Assembly: GCF_002015035.1 (NCBI RefSeq) | Contig: NZ_MUXY01000012.1 | Coordinates: 1 to 47,683, forward strand | DNA length: 47,683 nucleotides | From: Haemophilus parahaemolyticus | GTDB lineage: Bacteria; Pseudomonadota; Gammaproteobacteria; Enterobacterales; Pasteurellaceae | Direction: 5' to 3' | In this document: piece after piece, positions 9,567 to 17,853 of the stretch | Layout of the letters: the number at the start of each line of letters is the position of its first letter | Position numbering within the stretch: position 1 is the first letter of the stretch | The notes under the pieces: generated by a model | Databases searched by the model: none | Told to the model about the DNA's origin: nothing | What the model saw: the letters and a program-made list of their open reading frames with translations, nothing else | Made by a program: the position numbers and the translations under genes

Positions 9567-10361
9567 ATGCAATTCTTTGATACACACACTCATCTTGACT
9601 ACTTGGCAGAAGCACTTAATTTATCCATTCCACAGTTAGTCAAAAATGCAGGCAACGCAGGCGTGCAGAAAATGCTTATCGTGGCAGTTTTTGCAGAAAA
9701 TTTTGAAAAAGTGACCGCTTGTGCTCATCAATCACCCAAGCATTTACGCTATGGTTTGGGGCTACATCCACTCTATATTCGCCAGCACGAACTCGCTCAT
9801 TTAGATTTGTTAGAAAGCCAATTAAGCGAGCGAGATCCACTCTGCACTGCAATTGCAGAGATAGGGCTTGAAAAAGCAGTGGCAGATGTGGCAACACCTG
9901 AGCTTTGGCAGAAACAATGCGAGTTTTTAGAAACACAACTCACTCTTGCCAAGCGGTTTAATTTGCCTGTTAATTTGCATTCTCGCAAAACCCACGATGC
10001 GTTGTTTACCTTTTTGAAAAAAGCGAAATTAACCAATACGGGCGTAGTGCACGGCTTTGCAGGTAGTTACGACCAAGCCAAACGCTTTGTTGATCTTGGC
10101 TACAAAATTGGTGTTGGTGGTACGATTACCTATGCTCGAGCCAATAAAACACGAGAAGCAATCAAAAAATTACCGCTTGAATCCCTTATTTTAGAAACTG
10201 ACTCCCCCGATATGCCTGTTTTTGGCTTTCAAGGAGAACCAAACCGCCCTGAGCGAGTAGCAGAAACCTTCCGTTATTTGTGTAAGTTGAGAAACGAAGA
10301 ACCAGGGTTGATCGCTCAAATGGCTTGGAAGAATAGCTTAAAATTATTCTCTCCTATTTAG
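9567..10361 (+). CDS. yjjV: TatD-family metal-dependent hydrolase YjjV
   Basis: A TIM-barrel metallohydrolase of the TatD DNase family, 264 residues. Metal-binding signatures are DTHTHLD (H7, H9), IAEIGLE, NLHSRKTHD, VVHGFAGS and ETDSPDMP near the C terminus. The stretch YKIGVGGTITYARANKTR and the GFQGEPNRPE block match the YjjV subgroup better than TatD or YcfH. The physiological substrate is not established; relatives have 3'-5' exonuclease or deoxyribonuclease activity. No clear ribosome site precedes the ATG. It is bounded by terminators on both sides and so is probably transcribed alone. Confidence 0.88.
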   Translation: MQFFDTHTHLDYLAEALNLSIPQLVKNAGNAGVQKMLIVAVFAENFEKVTACAHQSPKHLRYGLGLHPLYIRQHELAHLDLLESQLSERDPLCTAIAEIGLEKAVADVATPELWQKQCEFLETQLTLAKRFNLPVNLHSRKTHDALFTFLKKAKLTNTGVVHGFAGSYDQAKRFVDLGYKIGVGGTITYARANKTREAIKKLPLESLILETDSPDMPVFGFQGEPNRPERVAETFRYLCKLRNEEPGLIAQMAWKNSLKLFSPI

Positions 10362-10365
10362 CAAG

Positions 10366-10402
10366 AACGGCAGTTCTTCTGATGAAAAACTGCCGTTTTT
10401 TT
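10366..10402 (+). terminator. Intrinsic terminator of yjjV
   Basis: AACGGCAGTT (10366-10375) and AACTGCCGTT (10388-10397) form a perfect 10-bp stem followed by TTTTT. The convergent catalase gene ends 29 bases further on and may use the same structure. Confidence 0.8.
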
Positions 10403-10430
10403 CTATCTAATTGTTAACTAAAATCAACAA

Positions 10431-11957
10431 TTATAACAATCCACCTTGACCTAATGCAGGGTCAGTATCACGAGCTTTTAATGCATCTTCAACGGTTAAA
10501 CCTAATGCTTTCGCAACGCCTTCACCGTATGCCGCATCACACCAGTGACAGTTACGAATGTGGCGATATTTGATGAAATCAGGTGCATCGCCCATTGCTG
10601 CTGCCGTGTTGTTGAATAATGCTTGTTTTTGTTCTGCATTCATTAAGTTAAATAATGCACGTGGTTGACTGAAATAATCGTTATCATCGTTACGATAATC
10701 CCAGTGTGCTGCATCTCCGTTGATACGAAGTGGTGGTTCAGCAAAGTCTGGTTGTTGTTGCCATTGGCTGAAGCTGTTTGGCTCGTAGTGTGGCAAGCTA
10801 CCGTAGTTACCATCTACACGACCTTGACCATCACGTTGGTTGCTATGAACTGGGCAACGCGGACGGTTTACTGGAATTTGACGGTAGTTCACACCTAAAC
10901 GGTAACGTTGTGCATCCGCATAGTTAAATAAACGAGCTTGTAACATTCTGTCAGGACTTGCACCGATACCCGGAACCAAGTTACTTGGTGCGAACGCAGA
11001 TTGTTCTACATCCGCGAAGAAGTTTTCTGGGTTACGGTTTAATTCAAACTCACCGACTTCAATTAATGGGTAGTCTTTTTTCGGCCATACTTTAGTTAAA
11101 TCGAATGGATGATAAGGCACTTTTTCCGCATCTGCTTCTGGCATAATTTGTACAAATAATGTCCATTTAGGGAAATCACCACGTTCAATCGCCTCATATA
11201 AATCACGTTGATGGCTTTCACGGTCATTTGCAATAATTTCTGCTGCTTCAGCATCTGTTAAATTTTTAATGCCTTGTTGTGTACGGAAGTGGAATTTTAC
11301 CCAAAAACGTTCGCCTGCTTCGTTCCAGAAACTATAAGTGTGAGAACCGAAACCGTGCATATGACGATAGCTTGCAGGAATACCACGATCACTCATTACA
11401 ACAGTTACTTGGTGTAATGCTTCTGGTAATAATGTCCAGAAATCCCAGTTGTTAGTTGCTGAACGCATATTAGTACGTGGATCGCGTTTTACCGCTTTGT
11501 TTAAGTCTGGGAATTTACGTGGATCACGTAAGAAGAATACTGGCGTATTGTTACCAACTAAATCCCAGTTACCTTCTTCAGTATAGAATTTTAATGCAAA
11601 ACCACGAATATCACGCTCAGCATCTGCTGCACCACGTTCACCTGCCACGGTAGTAAAACGTGCGAACATTTCCGTTTTTTTACCCACCTCACTGAAAATT
11701 TTTGCACGAGTATATTTAGTAATATCGTGTGTTACAGTAAAAGTACCAAATGCACCAGAACCTTTAGCGTGCATACGACGCTCTGGGATTACTTCACGTA
11801 CAAAATCAGCTAATTTTTCGTTAAGCCATAAATCTTGTGCAAGTAATGGACCACGTGGACCAGCTGTTAAGCTGTTTTGGTTGTCTGCAACGGGTGCACC
11901 GTTACCCATTGTTAAGTTTGTCGCAGCTAAGTGTGCGAAAGGACATTTCTCTGACAT
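10431..11957 (-). CDS. hktE: Monofunctional heme catalase
   Basis: Converts hydrogen peroxide to water and oxygen. It is a small-subunit clade catalase of 508 residues with the chosen start. Distal histidine H63 is in [12 protein letters not shown], the catalytic asparagine is in VGNNTP at about 133-138, and the proximal heme tyrosine is Y346 in RLFNYADAQ. It strongly resembles Haemophilus HktE/KatA. The frame is open to 12011, but the ATG at 11955-11957 ([10 protein letters not shown]) matches the family start and has GGAG nine bases upstream. A near-perfect OxyR site lies about 110 bases upstream, which implies induction by peroxide. Confidence 0.96.
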   Translation of the reverse strand: MSEKCPFAHLAATNLTMGNGAPVADNQNSLTAGPRGPLLAQDLWLNEKLADFVREVIPERRMHAKGSGAFGTFTVTHDITKYTRAKIFSEVGKKTEMFARFTTVAGERGAADAERDIRGFALKFYTEEGNWDLVGNNTPVFFLRDPRKFPDLNKAVKRDPRTNMRSATNNWDFWTLLPEALHQVTVVMSDRGIPASYRHMHGFGSHTYSFWNEAGERFWVKFHFRTQQGIKNLTDAEAAEIIANDRESHQRDLYEAIERGDFPKWTLFVQIMPEADAEKVPYHPFDLTKVWPKKDYPLIEVGEFELNRNPENFFADVEQSAFAPSNLVPGIGASPDRMLQARLFNYADAQRYRLGVNYRQIPVNRPRCPVHSNQRDGQGRVDGNYGSLPHYEPNSFSQWQQQPDFAEPPLRINGDAAHWDYRNDDNDYFSQPRALFNLMNAEQKQALFNNTAAAMGDAPDFIKYRHIRNCHWCDAAYGEGVAKALGLTVEDALKARDTDPALGQGGLL

Positions 11958-12023
11958 AATAGGTTTCTCCATGACATAAAATTTTTCAAGTAAATCGATA
12001 GATAAAAACATTTAATTCTTTCT

Positions 12024-12053
12024 TATCTATTGAAAATACTAACACTTTATCAA
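12024..12053 (-). promoter_or_regulatory. Candidate promoter of catalase gene
   Basis: On the minus strand TTGATA (12048-12053) is a good -35, 18 bases from a poor -10, TAGATA (12024-12029). A weak -10 fits a promoter that needs an activator. The OxyR site ends 12 bases upstream of the -35. Confidence 0.4.
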
Positions 12054-12064
12054 AGAAATTTCAG

Positions 12065-12101
12065 ATAGAAATTAACTATTCATTATATAGGAATTAAAAG
12101 G
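12065..12101 (-). promoter_or_regulatory. OxyR binding site upstream of catalase
   Basis: The OxyR operator is four tetranucleotides, ATAG-N7-CTAT-N7-ATAG-N7-CTAT. Here ATAG (12065-12068), CTAT (12076-12079) and ATAG (12087-12090) are exact with exact 7-base spacing. Only the fourth element (AAGG, 12098-12101) is degenerate. The site sits just upstream of the catalase -35. Confidence 0.8.
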
Positions 12102-12103
12102 TT

Positions 12104-12241
12104 TTACTGACCAATAAGATTAGTAAATATTTCAGAAATATTTACTTTATCTCTCAATATAATGACAATAGGCAGAGCTCCCCTGTCCATTGTATCTACC
12201 AAGAAATTAGATAAGCCCATTTCATTACGAACGAACAACAT
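12104..12241 (-). CDS. Unidentified 45-codon ORF, possibly a remnant
   Basis: An ATG-started frame of 45 codons on the minus strand begins MLFVRNEMGLSN and ends FTNLIGQ. It fills most of the gap between the catalase control region and the lactate permease remnant, and stops three bases before the OxyR site. The composition looks protein-like (FLVDTMDRGALPIVII), but no ribosome site is visible and I do not recognise a family. It may be a decayed gene end left by the same deletion that damaged the permease gene, or chance. Confidence 0.3.
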   Translation of the reverse strand: MLFVRNEMGLSNFLVDTMDRGALPIVIILRDKVNISEIFTNLIGQ

Positions 12242-12263
12242 AAAATTGCATTTATCTCTATGA

Positions 12264-12552
12264 TTATTTATGGAAGGAAATCATCGTCCACGGCAATATA
12301 TAAGCTTGAAGTACGGTGAGTAAACCTAAGAATGTGCAGAAAATCAAACTGTGTTTAATCGTAAAACGGAGCAACTCAGATTCTTTGCCTTCTAAGCCTA
12401 CCGCTGCACACGCAATTGCGATAGATTGTGGTGAAATCATTTTACCCGTTACCCCACCAATCGCATTAGCACACAATCGGCAGCAACGCCATCGTAGCTG
12501 TCATATATAAACTACCGCCTATAGCAGCATAATTTTGTAGCCAAGTCACCAT
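12264..12552 (-). pseudogene. lctP: L-lactate permease, internally deleted
   Basis: Only the two ends of a lactate permease gene remain. From the ATG at 12550-12552, after a good AGGA ribosome site, the first 28 or so codons read [20 protein letters not shown] and on to LLPIVC, then stop at TAA. In a different frame the sequence continues from about 12475 as [19 protein letters not shown] to the natural end (WTMISFHK). The intact protein is roughly 530 residues, so more than 400 codons are missing and the junction is frameshifted. No transport function is possible. The CRP-type control region upstream is intact, so the loss looks recent. Confidence 0.85.
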
Positions 12553-12587
12553 AATATTTCCTTTAGTTTCAATATTAGTTTTATGGT

Positions 12588-12628
12588 ATTAAAGTTGTAT
12601 CTGTTAAAAATCTGTGAAATAGATCACA
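12588..12628 (-). promoter_or_regulatory. CRP site and promoter of the lctP remnant
   Basis: TGTGA-AATAGA-TCACA at 12613-12628 is a perfect symmetric CRP (cAMP receptor protein) consensus. On the minus strand a candidate -10, TTTAAT (12588-12593), lies downstream and would put the CRP centre near -40, a typical activating position. Carbon-source control of lactate uptake is expected. Confidence 0.7.
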
Positions 12629-12664
12629 AAATTGAAACAACAAGAAATAATTGATGAAAAAAAG

Positions 12665-12692
12665 ACAAAAAAAACCGCACAATTGTGCGGTT
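12665..12692 (-). terminator. Intrinsic terminator of the cold-shock gene
   Basis: AACCGCACAATTGTGCGGTT (12673-12692) is a perfect palindrome. On the minus strand it runs straight into a stretch of eight T's, 28 bases after the stop of the cold-shock gene. Confidence 0.85.
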
Positions 12693-12719
12693 AAAAATAG
12701 AGATATACGTAGTTAAAAA

Positions 12720-12932
12720 CTAGATTTTTTTTACATTTACTGCAGATAAACCACGATCTGATTTTTGCACTTCGTATTGAACTTTAGCACCTTCTTCTAA
12801 CGTACGGTAACTACCATTATTTTCAATTGCTGAAAAATGTACAAAAATATCTTCGCCACCTTGTTCTGGTGCGATAAATCCGAAACCTTTGGTTGCATTG
12901 AACCATTTTACTGTGCCGATTAATGCTGACAT
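12720..12932 (-). CDS. cspD: Cold-shock domain protein
   Basis: Single-stranded nucleic-acid-binding protein of 70 residues made of one cold-shock domain. RNP1 reads KGFGFI (15-20) and RNP2 reads DIFVHFS (28-34). Family members act as RNA chaperones; which paralogue this is (CspA, C, D or E type) cannot be settled from sequence alone. The length and the [12 protein letters not shown] region recall the Haemophilus gene called cspD. The ribosome site AGAAGGAAAAC is strong. The gene is monocistronic, with a terminator directly after it and a long non-coding stretch before it that could hold a leader. Confidence 0.9.
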   Translation of the reverse strand: MSALIGTVKWFNATKGFGFIAPEQGGEDIFVHFSAIENNGSYRTLEEGAKVQYEVQKSDRGLSAVNVKKI

Positions 12933-13254
12933 AGTGTTTTCCTTCTAAAAATAAATCAAAATTGCTAAAGAGAGATGATGGATAACTAAAACACTCTCAT
13001 TTTTGAGAAGAAAGCGATCACATTAAGTCGCAAAAGCGTGCTGATTAGACCACTTATTCATCAAGAAAGCAAATGTTATTTTTAAGATAGGAAAGAGCGA
13101 GGAAAATAATCTGAACTTTTCCGCTAAAATGATTGACCTATTTACACGAAAAATTAGGTAAATCTATGGACGAAGCGGGTTAAATAAAATATAGTTACCA
13201 CTTTAAGTCTTATGCTATCTAACCCCTTATTTTCAGTTAAAAACGGAAGAAATT
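12933..13254. other. 322-bp divergent intergenic region
   Basis: AT-rich gap between the divergent cold-shock gene and proQ. It should hold both promoters and the cold-shock 5' leader. I find no convincing -35/-10 pair, no long inverted repeat and no plausible small gene. Confidence 0.5.
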
Positions 13255-13809
13255 ATGTCTGAACAAGAAGTACAAGCAGCAGTTGAAACCAGTGAGAAAG
13301 CTTCAAATACGAATAAAGTAAATCCACCTGTTAAAGAAATTATTGCCTATTTAGCAGAAAAATTCCCGATTTGTTTTAGTGTAGAAGGTGAAGCAAAACC
13401 AATTAAAATCGGTTTATTTGAAGATTTGGCCGCAGCATTAGCTGACGATGAAACCATAAGCAAAACACAGCTTCGTCAAGCATTACGCGGTTATACAATG
13501 AGTTGGCGCTATCTTGCAGCATGCAAACCAAATGCTGTGCGTGTAGGTTTACAAGGCGAAGAAGCGGGTATCGTTGATGAACAACAAGCTGAACACGCAG
13601 CACAAACTTTAGCACAATCTCGTGAAACGGTTGCAGCTCGTAAAGCAGAACAACGTAAAGCACAACGTAAAGAGTTCTTCAAAAAACAGCGAGTTGAGCA
13701 AAATAAAACGGCTCGTAAATTTACGCCAAAAGCGAAGAAACCAGACACTAATGCACCTGCAGCATCAGCAGAAAGTTTAGCTGCATTAGCAACAAAATTT
13801 GGTCGATAA
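13255..13809 (+). CDS. proQ: RNA chaperone ProQ, short form
   Basis: FinO/ProQ-type global RNA-binding protein that stabilises small RNAs and mRNA 3' ends. It has 184 residues. The FinO domain spans about 22-125 (EIIAYLAEKFPICF, LRQALRGYTMSWRYL). A basic Lys/Arg/Gln-rich linker follows at about 125-165, and the protein ends SLAALATKFGR. E. coli ProQ has 232 residues and a C-terminal Tudor-like domain that is absent here. The ATG follows AGAA with no strong Shine-Dalgarno. It lies upstream of prc as in E. coli, with a 75-base gap holding a hairpin. Confidence 0.92.
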   Translation: MSEQEVQAAVETSEKASNTNKVNPPVKEIIAYLAEKFPICFSVEGEAKPIKIGLFEDLAAALADDETISKTQLRQALRGYTMSWRYLAACKPNAVRVGLQGEEAGIVDEQQAEHAAQTLAQSRETVAARKAEQRKAQRKEFFKKQRVEQNKTARKFTPKAKKPDTNAPAASAESLAALATKFGR

Positions 13810-13822
13810 TTTTCTTATTCTC

Positions 13823-13841
13823 CTCTCCCCTTGTGGGAGAG
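13823..13841. repeat. Short hairpin between proQ and prc
   Basis: CTCTCCC (13823-13829) pairs with GGGAGAG (13835-13841) across a five-base loop. No T-run follows, so it is a weak terminator at best. The sequence TTCTCCTCTCCCC resembles the arms of the repeat at 36740-36854. Confidence 0.5.
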
Positions 13842-13884
13842 AAGCATTATTTAAATAGCATTTTTATAGCATATCAGGACAAGC

Positions 13885-15903
13885 ATGAAACTCAATAAAG
13901 CAAGCCGTTTGATGGCGTTATTCACAATGGGACTTTTTGTGAATAGTAGCTTTGCGGTTGAACCTCAAATCAAAGAAAATGCGTTAGTGATTCCAAAACC
14001 TAACGATCAGCATAGCATTTCTACCAAACGTGTTACCGCTCGTTTAACCCAATCTCATTACGAAAAATTCAAATTAGACGATGAATTTGCCAGCAAGATT
14101 TTTAATCGCTATATCGACTTTTTAGATCCTGCACACAATACTTTCTTGCAATCAGATGTTGAAGAAATGCGTGCAAAATATGGAACGAAGTTAGATGATC
14201 AGCTCTATGCAGGCGAATTGAGTGCTGCTTTTGATATGTATGATTTAATGACTAAACGTCGTTATGAACGCTATAAATATGCTCTCTCTTTATTGGATAA
14301 AGAACCTGATTTAAAAGCTAACGATCAAATTGAAGTTGAGCGTGATAAAGCACCATTCCCGAAAACAACGGCAGAAGCAGATAAACTTTGGGAAGAACGT
14401 GTCAAAAATGACATTATCAATCTCTATCTCAAAGAGAAAAAATGGCCTGAAATCAAGAAAACTTTGGTGAAACGCTATGATTTAGCGATCAAACGTCTCA
14501 CTCAAATTAAGGCTGATGATATTTTACAAACTTATTTGAATGCATTTGCGCGTGAAATCGATCCGCATACTAGCTATTTATCGCCTCGTGCGGCTAAAGC
14601 ATTCCAAGAGAGTATGAATCTTTCACTTGAGGGCATTGGAGCAACGCTTTCAATGGAAGATGACATCACCTCTATCCGTTCACTTGTCCCAGGTGCACCT
14701 GCTGCTCGTAGTAAAAAAATCTCAGTAGGCGATAAAATCGTGGGTGTGGGTCAAGGCGAGAAAGGAGAGATTGAAGATGTTATCGGCTGGCGATTAGATG
14801 ATGTAGTTGATAAGATTAAAGGCAAAAAAGGCTCAATTGTTCGCTTAGAAATTGAGCCTGAGAAAGGAGGTAAAACTAAAATTATCTCTTTAACTCGCGA
14901 TAAAGTGCGTATTGAAGACAGCGCAGCGAAACTAAGCGTGGATAAAGTTGATGGTAAAAATATTGCTGTGATTAAAATTCCTTCTTTCTATATTGGCTTA
15001 ACCAGCGATGTGCGTAAATTATTGGCACAAATGAAAGAGAAAAAAGCAGACGCTCTCATCATTGATTTACGCGAAAATGGCGGTGGTTCTTTAACGGAAG
15101 TAATTGAATTATCTGGTTTATTTATTAAAGAAGGACCTGTTGTGCAGGTGCGTGATGCTTTCAACCGCATTAAAGTACACGAAGATCCTGAGGCGGATAA
15201 ATCGATCTATGATGGCAAGTTGATGGTGATGGTCAACCGCCATAGTGCTTCAGCTTCAGAAATTTTTGCGGCAGCGATGCAAGATTACAACCGTGCCATC
15301 ATCGTAGGGCAGCAAACCTTCGGTAAAGGCACAGTACAACAAAGCCGTTCATTGAATTTTGTATATGATTTAGATAAAGATCCACTAGGCTATATTCAAT
15401 ATACCATTCAAAAATTCTACCGCATTAATGGTGGCAGTACACAGCTAAAAGGAGTGAATGCGGATATTAAATTCCCTGAGATCATCAATGCAGCAAAAAC
15501 AGGCGAAAGCTTTGAAGATAATGCCTTGCCTTGGGATAAAATTCCTGCCGCAAGTTATCAAGAAGCTGGACACGCTCGAGATGCTGTGGAAACTTTAACT
15601 CAAAAACACGAAGAACGTGTAGCAAAAAATCCAGAATTTATCGTGGTAAATGAAGATATTGCGATTCGTAAAGATCGTGATGAACGTAAATTTATGTCGT
15701 TGAATTTAGCTGAACGCAAAAAAGAGAATAAAGCAGATGAAGATCGTCGTTTAAAAAACCTGAACGAACGCTTTAAACGTGAAGGTAAAAAACCGATCAA
15801 AGATATTGATGCATTACCAAAAGATTACGAAGCCCCCGATTTCTATTTAAAAGAAACTGAACAAATGATGGTCGATTGGTTAGAAATTGATAAAAAAACA
15901 TAA
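13885..15903 (+). CDS. prc: Tail-specific periplasmic protease Prc
   Basis: S41-family carboxyl-terminal processing protease. In relatives it trims FtsI and degrades periplasmic proteins and peptidoglycan hydrolases through their C-terminal tails. It has 672 residues with a signal peptide ending about residue 24 (NSSFA). A PDZ domain follows at roughly 240-330 (VGDKIVGVGQGEKG) and the catalytic core after it. The Ser-Lys dyad is S456 within SASASE (454-459) and K481 in FGKGTVQ, the same spacing as in E. coli. The C-terminal third is strongly charged and helical. The ribosome site is AGGA six bases before the ATG. Confidence 0.96.
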   Translation: MKLNKASRLMALFTMGLFVNSSFAVEPQIKENALVIPKPNDQHSISTKRVTARLTQSHYEKFKLDDEFASKIFNRYIDFLDPAHNTFLQSDVEEMRAKYGTKLDDQLYAGELSAAFDMYDLMTKRRYERYKYALSLLDKEPDLKANDQIEVERDKAPFPKTTAEADKLWEERVKNDIINLYLKEKKWPEIKKTLVKRYDLAIKRLTQIKADDILQTYLNAFAREIDPHTSYLSPRAAKAFQESMNLSLEGIGATLSMEDDITSIRSLVPGAPAARSKKISVGDKIVGVGQGEKGEIEDVIGWRLDDVVDKIKGKKGSIVRLEIEPEKGGKTKIISLTRDKVRIEDSAAKLSVDKVDGKNIAVIKIPSFYIGLTSDVRKLLAQMKEKKADALIIDLRENGGGSLTEVIELSGLFIKEGPVVQVRDAFNRIKVHEDPEADKSIYDGKLMVMVNRHSASASEIFAAAMQDYNRAIIVGQQTFGKGTVQQSRSLNFVYDLDKDPLGYIQYTIQKFYRINGGSTQLKGVNADIKFPEIINAAKTGESFEDNALPWDKIPAASYQEAGHARDAVETLTQKHEERVAKNPEFIVVNEDIAIRKDRDERKFMSLNLAERKKENKADEDRRLKNLNERFKREGKKPIKDIDALPKDYEAPDFYLKETEQMMVDWLEIDKKT

Positions 15904-15928
15904 CTTCTTTATAATACGTAAATCTTAC

Positions 15929-15967
15929 TAAGCCGCTTGGGTAAAGCCAATAAGCGGCTTAATTTTT
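15929..15967 (+). terminator. Intrinsic terminator of prc
   Basis: TAAGCCGCTT (15929-15938) pairs exactly with AAGCGGCTTA (15952-15961), followed by ATTTTTA. It lies 26 bases after the prc stop. Confidence 0.8.
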
Positions 15968-15984
15968 AGGTTAGAGATTTCATA

Positions 15985-17544
15985 ATGAAAAAATTTAAAT
16001 TATTTCCATTAGCAATAAGCCTTTCAGCAATGGCAGAGCAGGCAACTTTACCGATTCAACAAACGGCTCAACAGAACCTACAAATACAACAAGAGAAAAT
16101 TTTACCACAATTGAGTTTTGAAACTCAGCAAGCACGAGCAGCCACTTTGGCAAAAGATGTAAACTATACATTAGAACAGGAAAAAATTCGCCAAGAGCAA
16201 GAACGTAAACTTGCCGAAGCGGAAACGAGAGTGAAGCAAGAAATAGGCAATAATACCTTATTATTAAGCTCAGCAACAGCTAAGGTTTATTTAGATAACG
16301 ATTTCGCACCAATGTGGTCGGATGCGACAGCTACTCGCACTTTTTTAAAAGAATATGCCCTCTTTGCTGTAAGTAGCGTCTCAAATAAAGCAGCAGGTAT
16401 ATTACAGCAAATTTTAGCCCAACCAGACGGATTTTTAGCCCGTGATATTTTACTTACCGATGCTTTTTTAGATTATCTCTACTACAACAAAAATGTCTCA
16501 CGTAATGCAAATAACTGGCTCTACAACTTAGGTTCATACCGAACTTCAACACCCAGTGTGGAAAATATTTCAAGTTGGGTGAACGCCGTGAAAAATGGCA
16601 ATGCAATGCAATTTATGAATAATCTAGTGCCTCGTAACCATTTATATCAAGAAACAACTGAGCGTTTATTAGCAATGTCACCAAATGGGGTTACTGCAAG
16701 CGGTGAGAAAAAAGTATCAAAAGGCAAATCTGCCAAAAGTGGAGAAAAAACGCCCGTTTCAGACGCAACGACTTTCTATAAATTGGCACTGAATGCTCAA
16801 CGTTTACGTATTATTCCAAGTTTTAATAACGGCATTTTCGTGAATATTCCAAGCTATCAACTCTACTATTTCATTGATGGCAAGCCAGTATTGCAATCAA
16901 AAGTAATTGTAGGTCGAGAAGATCGCCGTACACCTGTAATGTATAGCAAATTAAGTAATGTGGTAGTCAACCCACCTTGGAATGTTCCCCCAACGATTTT
17001 AAGCAAAGATATCATTCCAGCTTTGGCAAAAAATCCAGGTATTGCCGATGCACGCAACTACGAAATCTTAGATGGTAGTGGTAACAAGGTAAATCCGTAT
17101 AGCGTGAACTGGTCGAAATACCTCAACACAAAAAATATTCCATATCGTATTCGTCAAAAAGCTGGAGATGACAGTGCATTAGGCCGTTATAAATTCAATA
17201 TGCCAAGTTCAGATGCGATTTATCTACACGATACACCAAACCGAGGTTTATTCGGTAAAACGGATCGTGCGTTAAGTTCAGGCTGCGTGCGTGTGGCAAA
17301 AGCGGATGAATTAGCGACCGTATTATTACGTGAAGCGGGTTGGTCTGCCGATAAACAACAAAAAGTGCTAGACAGTAATAAAACAACATCTGCAAGAATT
17401 AACTCTGAAAACCCCGTGTATCTCTACTACGTCACCGCGTGGGTAGAAGGAGGGAAAGTGTTTACCTTGCCAGATATTTACAAGCTCGATCAAAACCAAC
17501 TGAAGCCGAATCTTAACTGGCAAATAGTGAAAAATGTGATCTAA
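15985..17544 (+). CDS. ldtD: L,D-transpeptidase, YcbB/LdtD-like
   Basis: Periplasmic YkuD-domain enzyme expected to form 3-3 cross-links in peptidoglycan. It has 519 residues. An N-terminal hydrophobic signal (about 1-17) is followed by a Gln-rich helical stretch. The catalytic YkuD domain spans about 290-440, with H415 (YLHDTPN) and nucleophile C434 in SSGCVRV. The C-terminal extension (VYLYYVTAWVEGG) is typical of the YcbB group. It is shorter than E. coli YcbB (615), mainly in the N-terminal half. It is followed by ycbK and ycbL homologues, the same order as in E. coli. Signal cleavage is not obvious. Confidence 0.88.
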   Translation: MKKFKLFPLAISLSAMAEQATLPIQQTAQQNLQIQQEKILPQLSFETQQARAATLAKDVNYTLEQEKIRQEQERKLAEAETRVKQEIGNNTLLLSSATAKVYLDNDFAPMWSDATATRTFLKEYALFAVSSVSNKAAGILQQILAQPDGFLARDILLTDAFLDYLYYNKNVSRNANNWLYNLGSYRTSTPSVENISSWVNAVKNGNAMQFMNNLVPRNHLYQETTERLLAMSPNGVTASGEKKVSKGKSAKSGEKTPVSDATTFYKLALNAQRLRIIPSFNNGIFVNIPSYQLYYFIDGKPVLQSKVIVGREDRRTPVMYSKLSNVVVNPPWNVPPTILSKDIIPALAKNPGIADARNYEILDGSGNKVNPYSVNWSKYLNTKNIPYRIRQKAGDDSALGRYKFNMPSSDAIYLHDTPNRGLFGKTDRALSSGCVRVAKADELATVLLREAGWSADKQQKVLDSNKTTSARINSENPVYLYYVTAWVEGGKVFTLPDIYKLDQNQLKPNLNWQIVKNVI

Positions 17545-17853
17545 TTCACAAAAATGAAAAATTCCGAGAAGAATTAACCGCTTCTCGGAACTTTTGTTTT
17601 TATAATAATCTCATATTTAATAATTTGCAGTATTCTATAGCAGTTATACAAAATCATTGTTTATATAAATATCATCGTTCTTGCCCATAGGGGCGGTTTT
17701 CCCCGTGCATAACAATGTCAAGATGCATAAAGGGTCGGGATAAATCCCGTTCCTATATACAAAAATATCATTACTACAATGTTTAATAAAATTAAGTTAT
17801 CTTTTTGATTTCAGGCAATTTAATTTTATTCAACTCAATGAATGAGGTGATTC
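17545..17853. other. 309-bp intergenic region with terminator and repeat
   Basis: It holds the transpeptidase terminator (17562-17602) and then a repeat-like stretch at about 17640-17790. That stretch has GC-rich short palindromes (GGGGCGGTTTTCCCC near 17691, CGGGATAAATCCCG near 17736). It is flanked by similar AT-rich sequence, ACAAAATCATTGTTTATATA on one side and a partly inverted counterpart near 17760-17790. It looks like a degenerate non-coding repeat. No gene is visible. Confidence 0.45.
17562..17602 (+). terminator. Intrinsic terminator of the L,D-transpeptidase gene
   Basis: TTCCGAGAAG (17562-17571) pairs exactly with CTTCTCGGAA (17581-17590), followed by CTTTTGTTTTT. It lies 17 bases after the stop. 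Confidence 0.8.

Noticed and set aside
12720..13254. Second small gene or RNA in the cold-shock/proQ gap
   Set aside because: No frame with a ribosome site, no stable long hairpin and no recognisable RNA family; most likely a cold-shock leader and promoters.
17640..17790. Insertion-sequence remnant downstream of the L,D-transpeptidase gene
   Set aside because: The flanking AT-rich similarities are short and imperfect, and there is no transposase-like frame, so I describe it only as repeat-like DNA.
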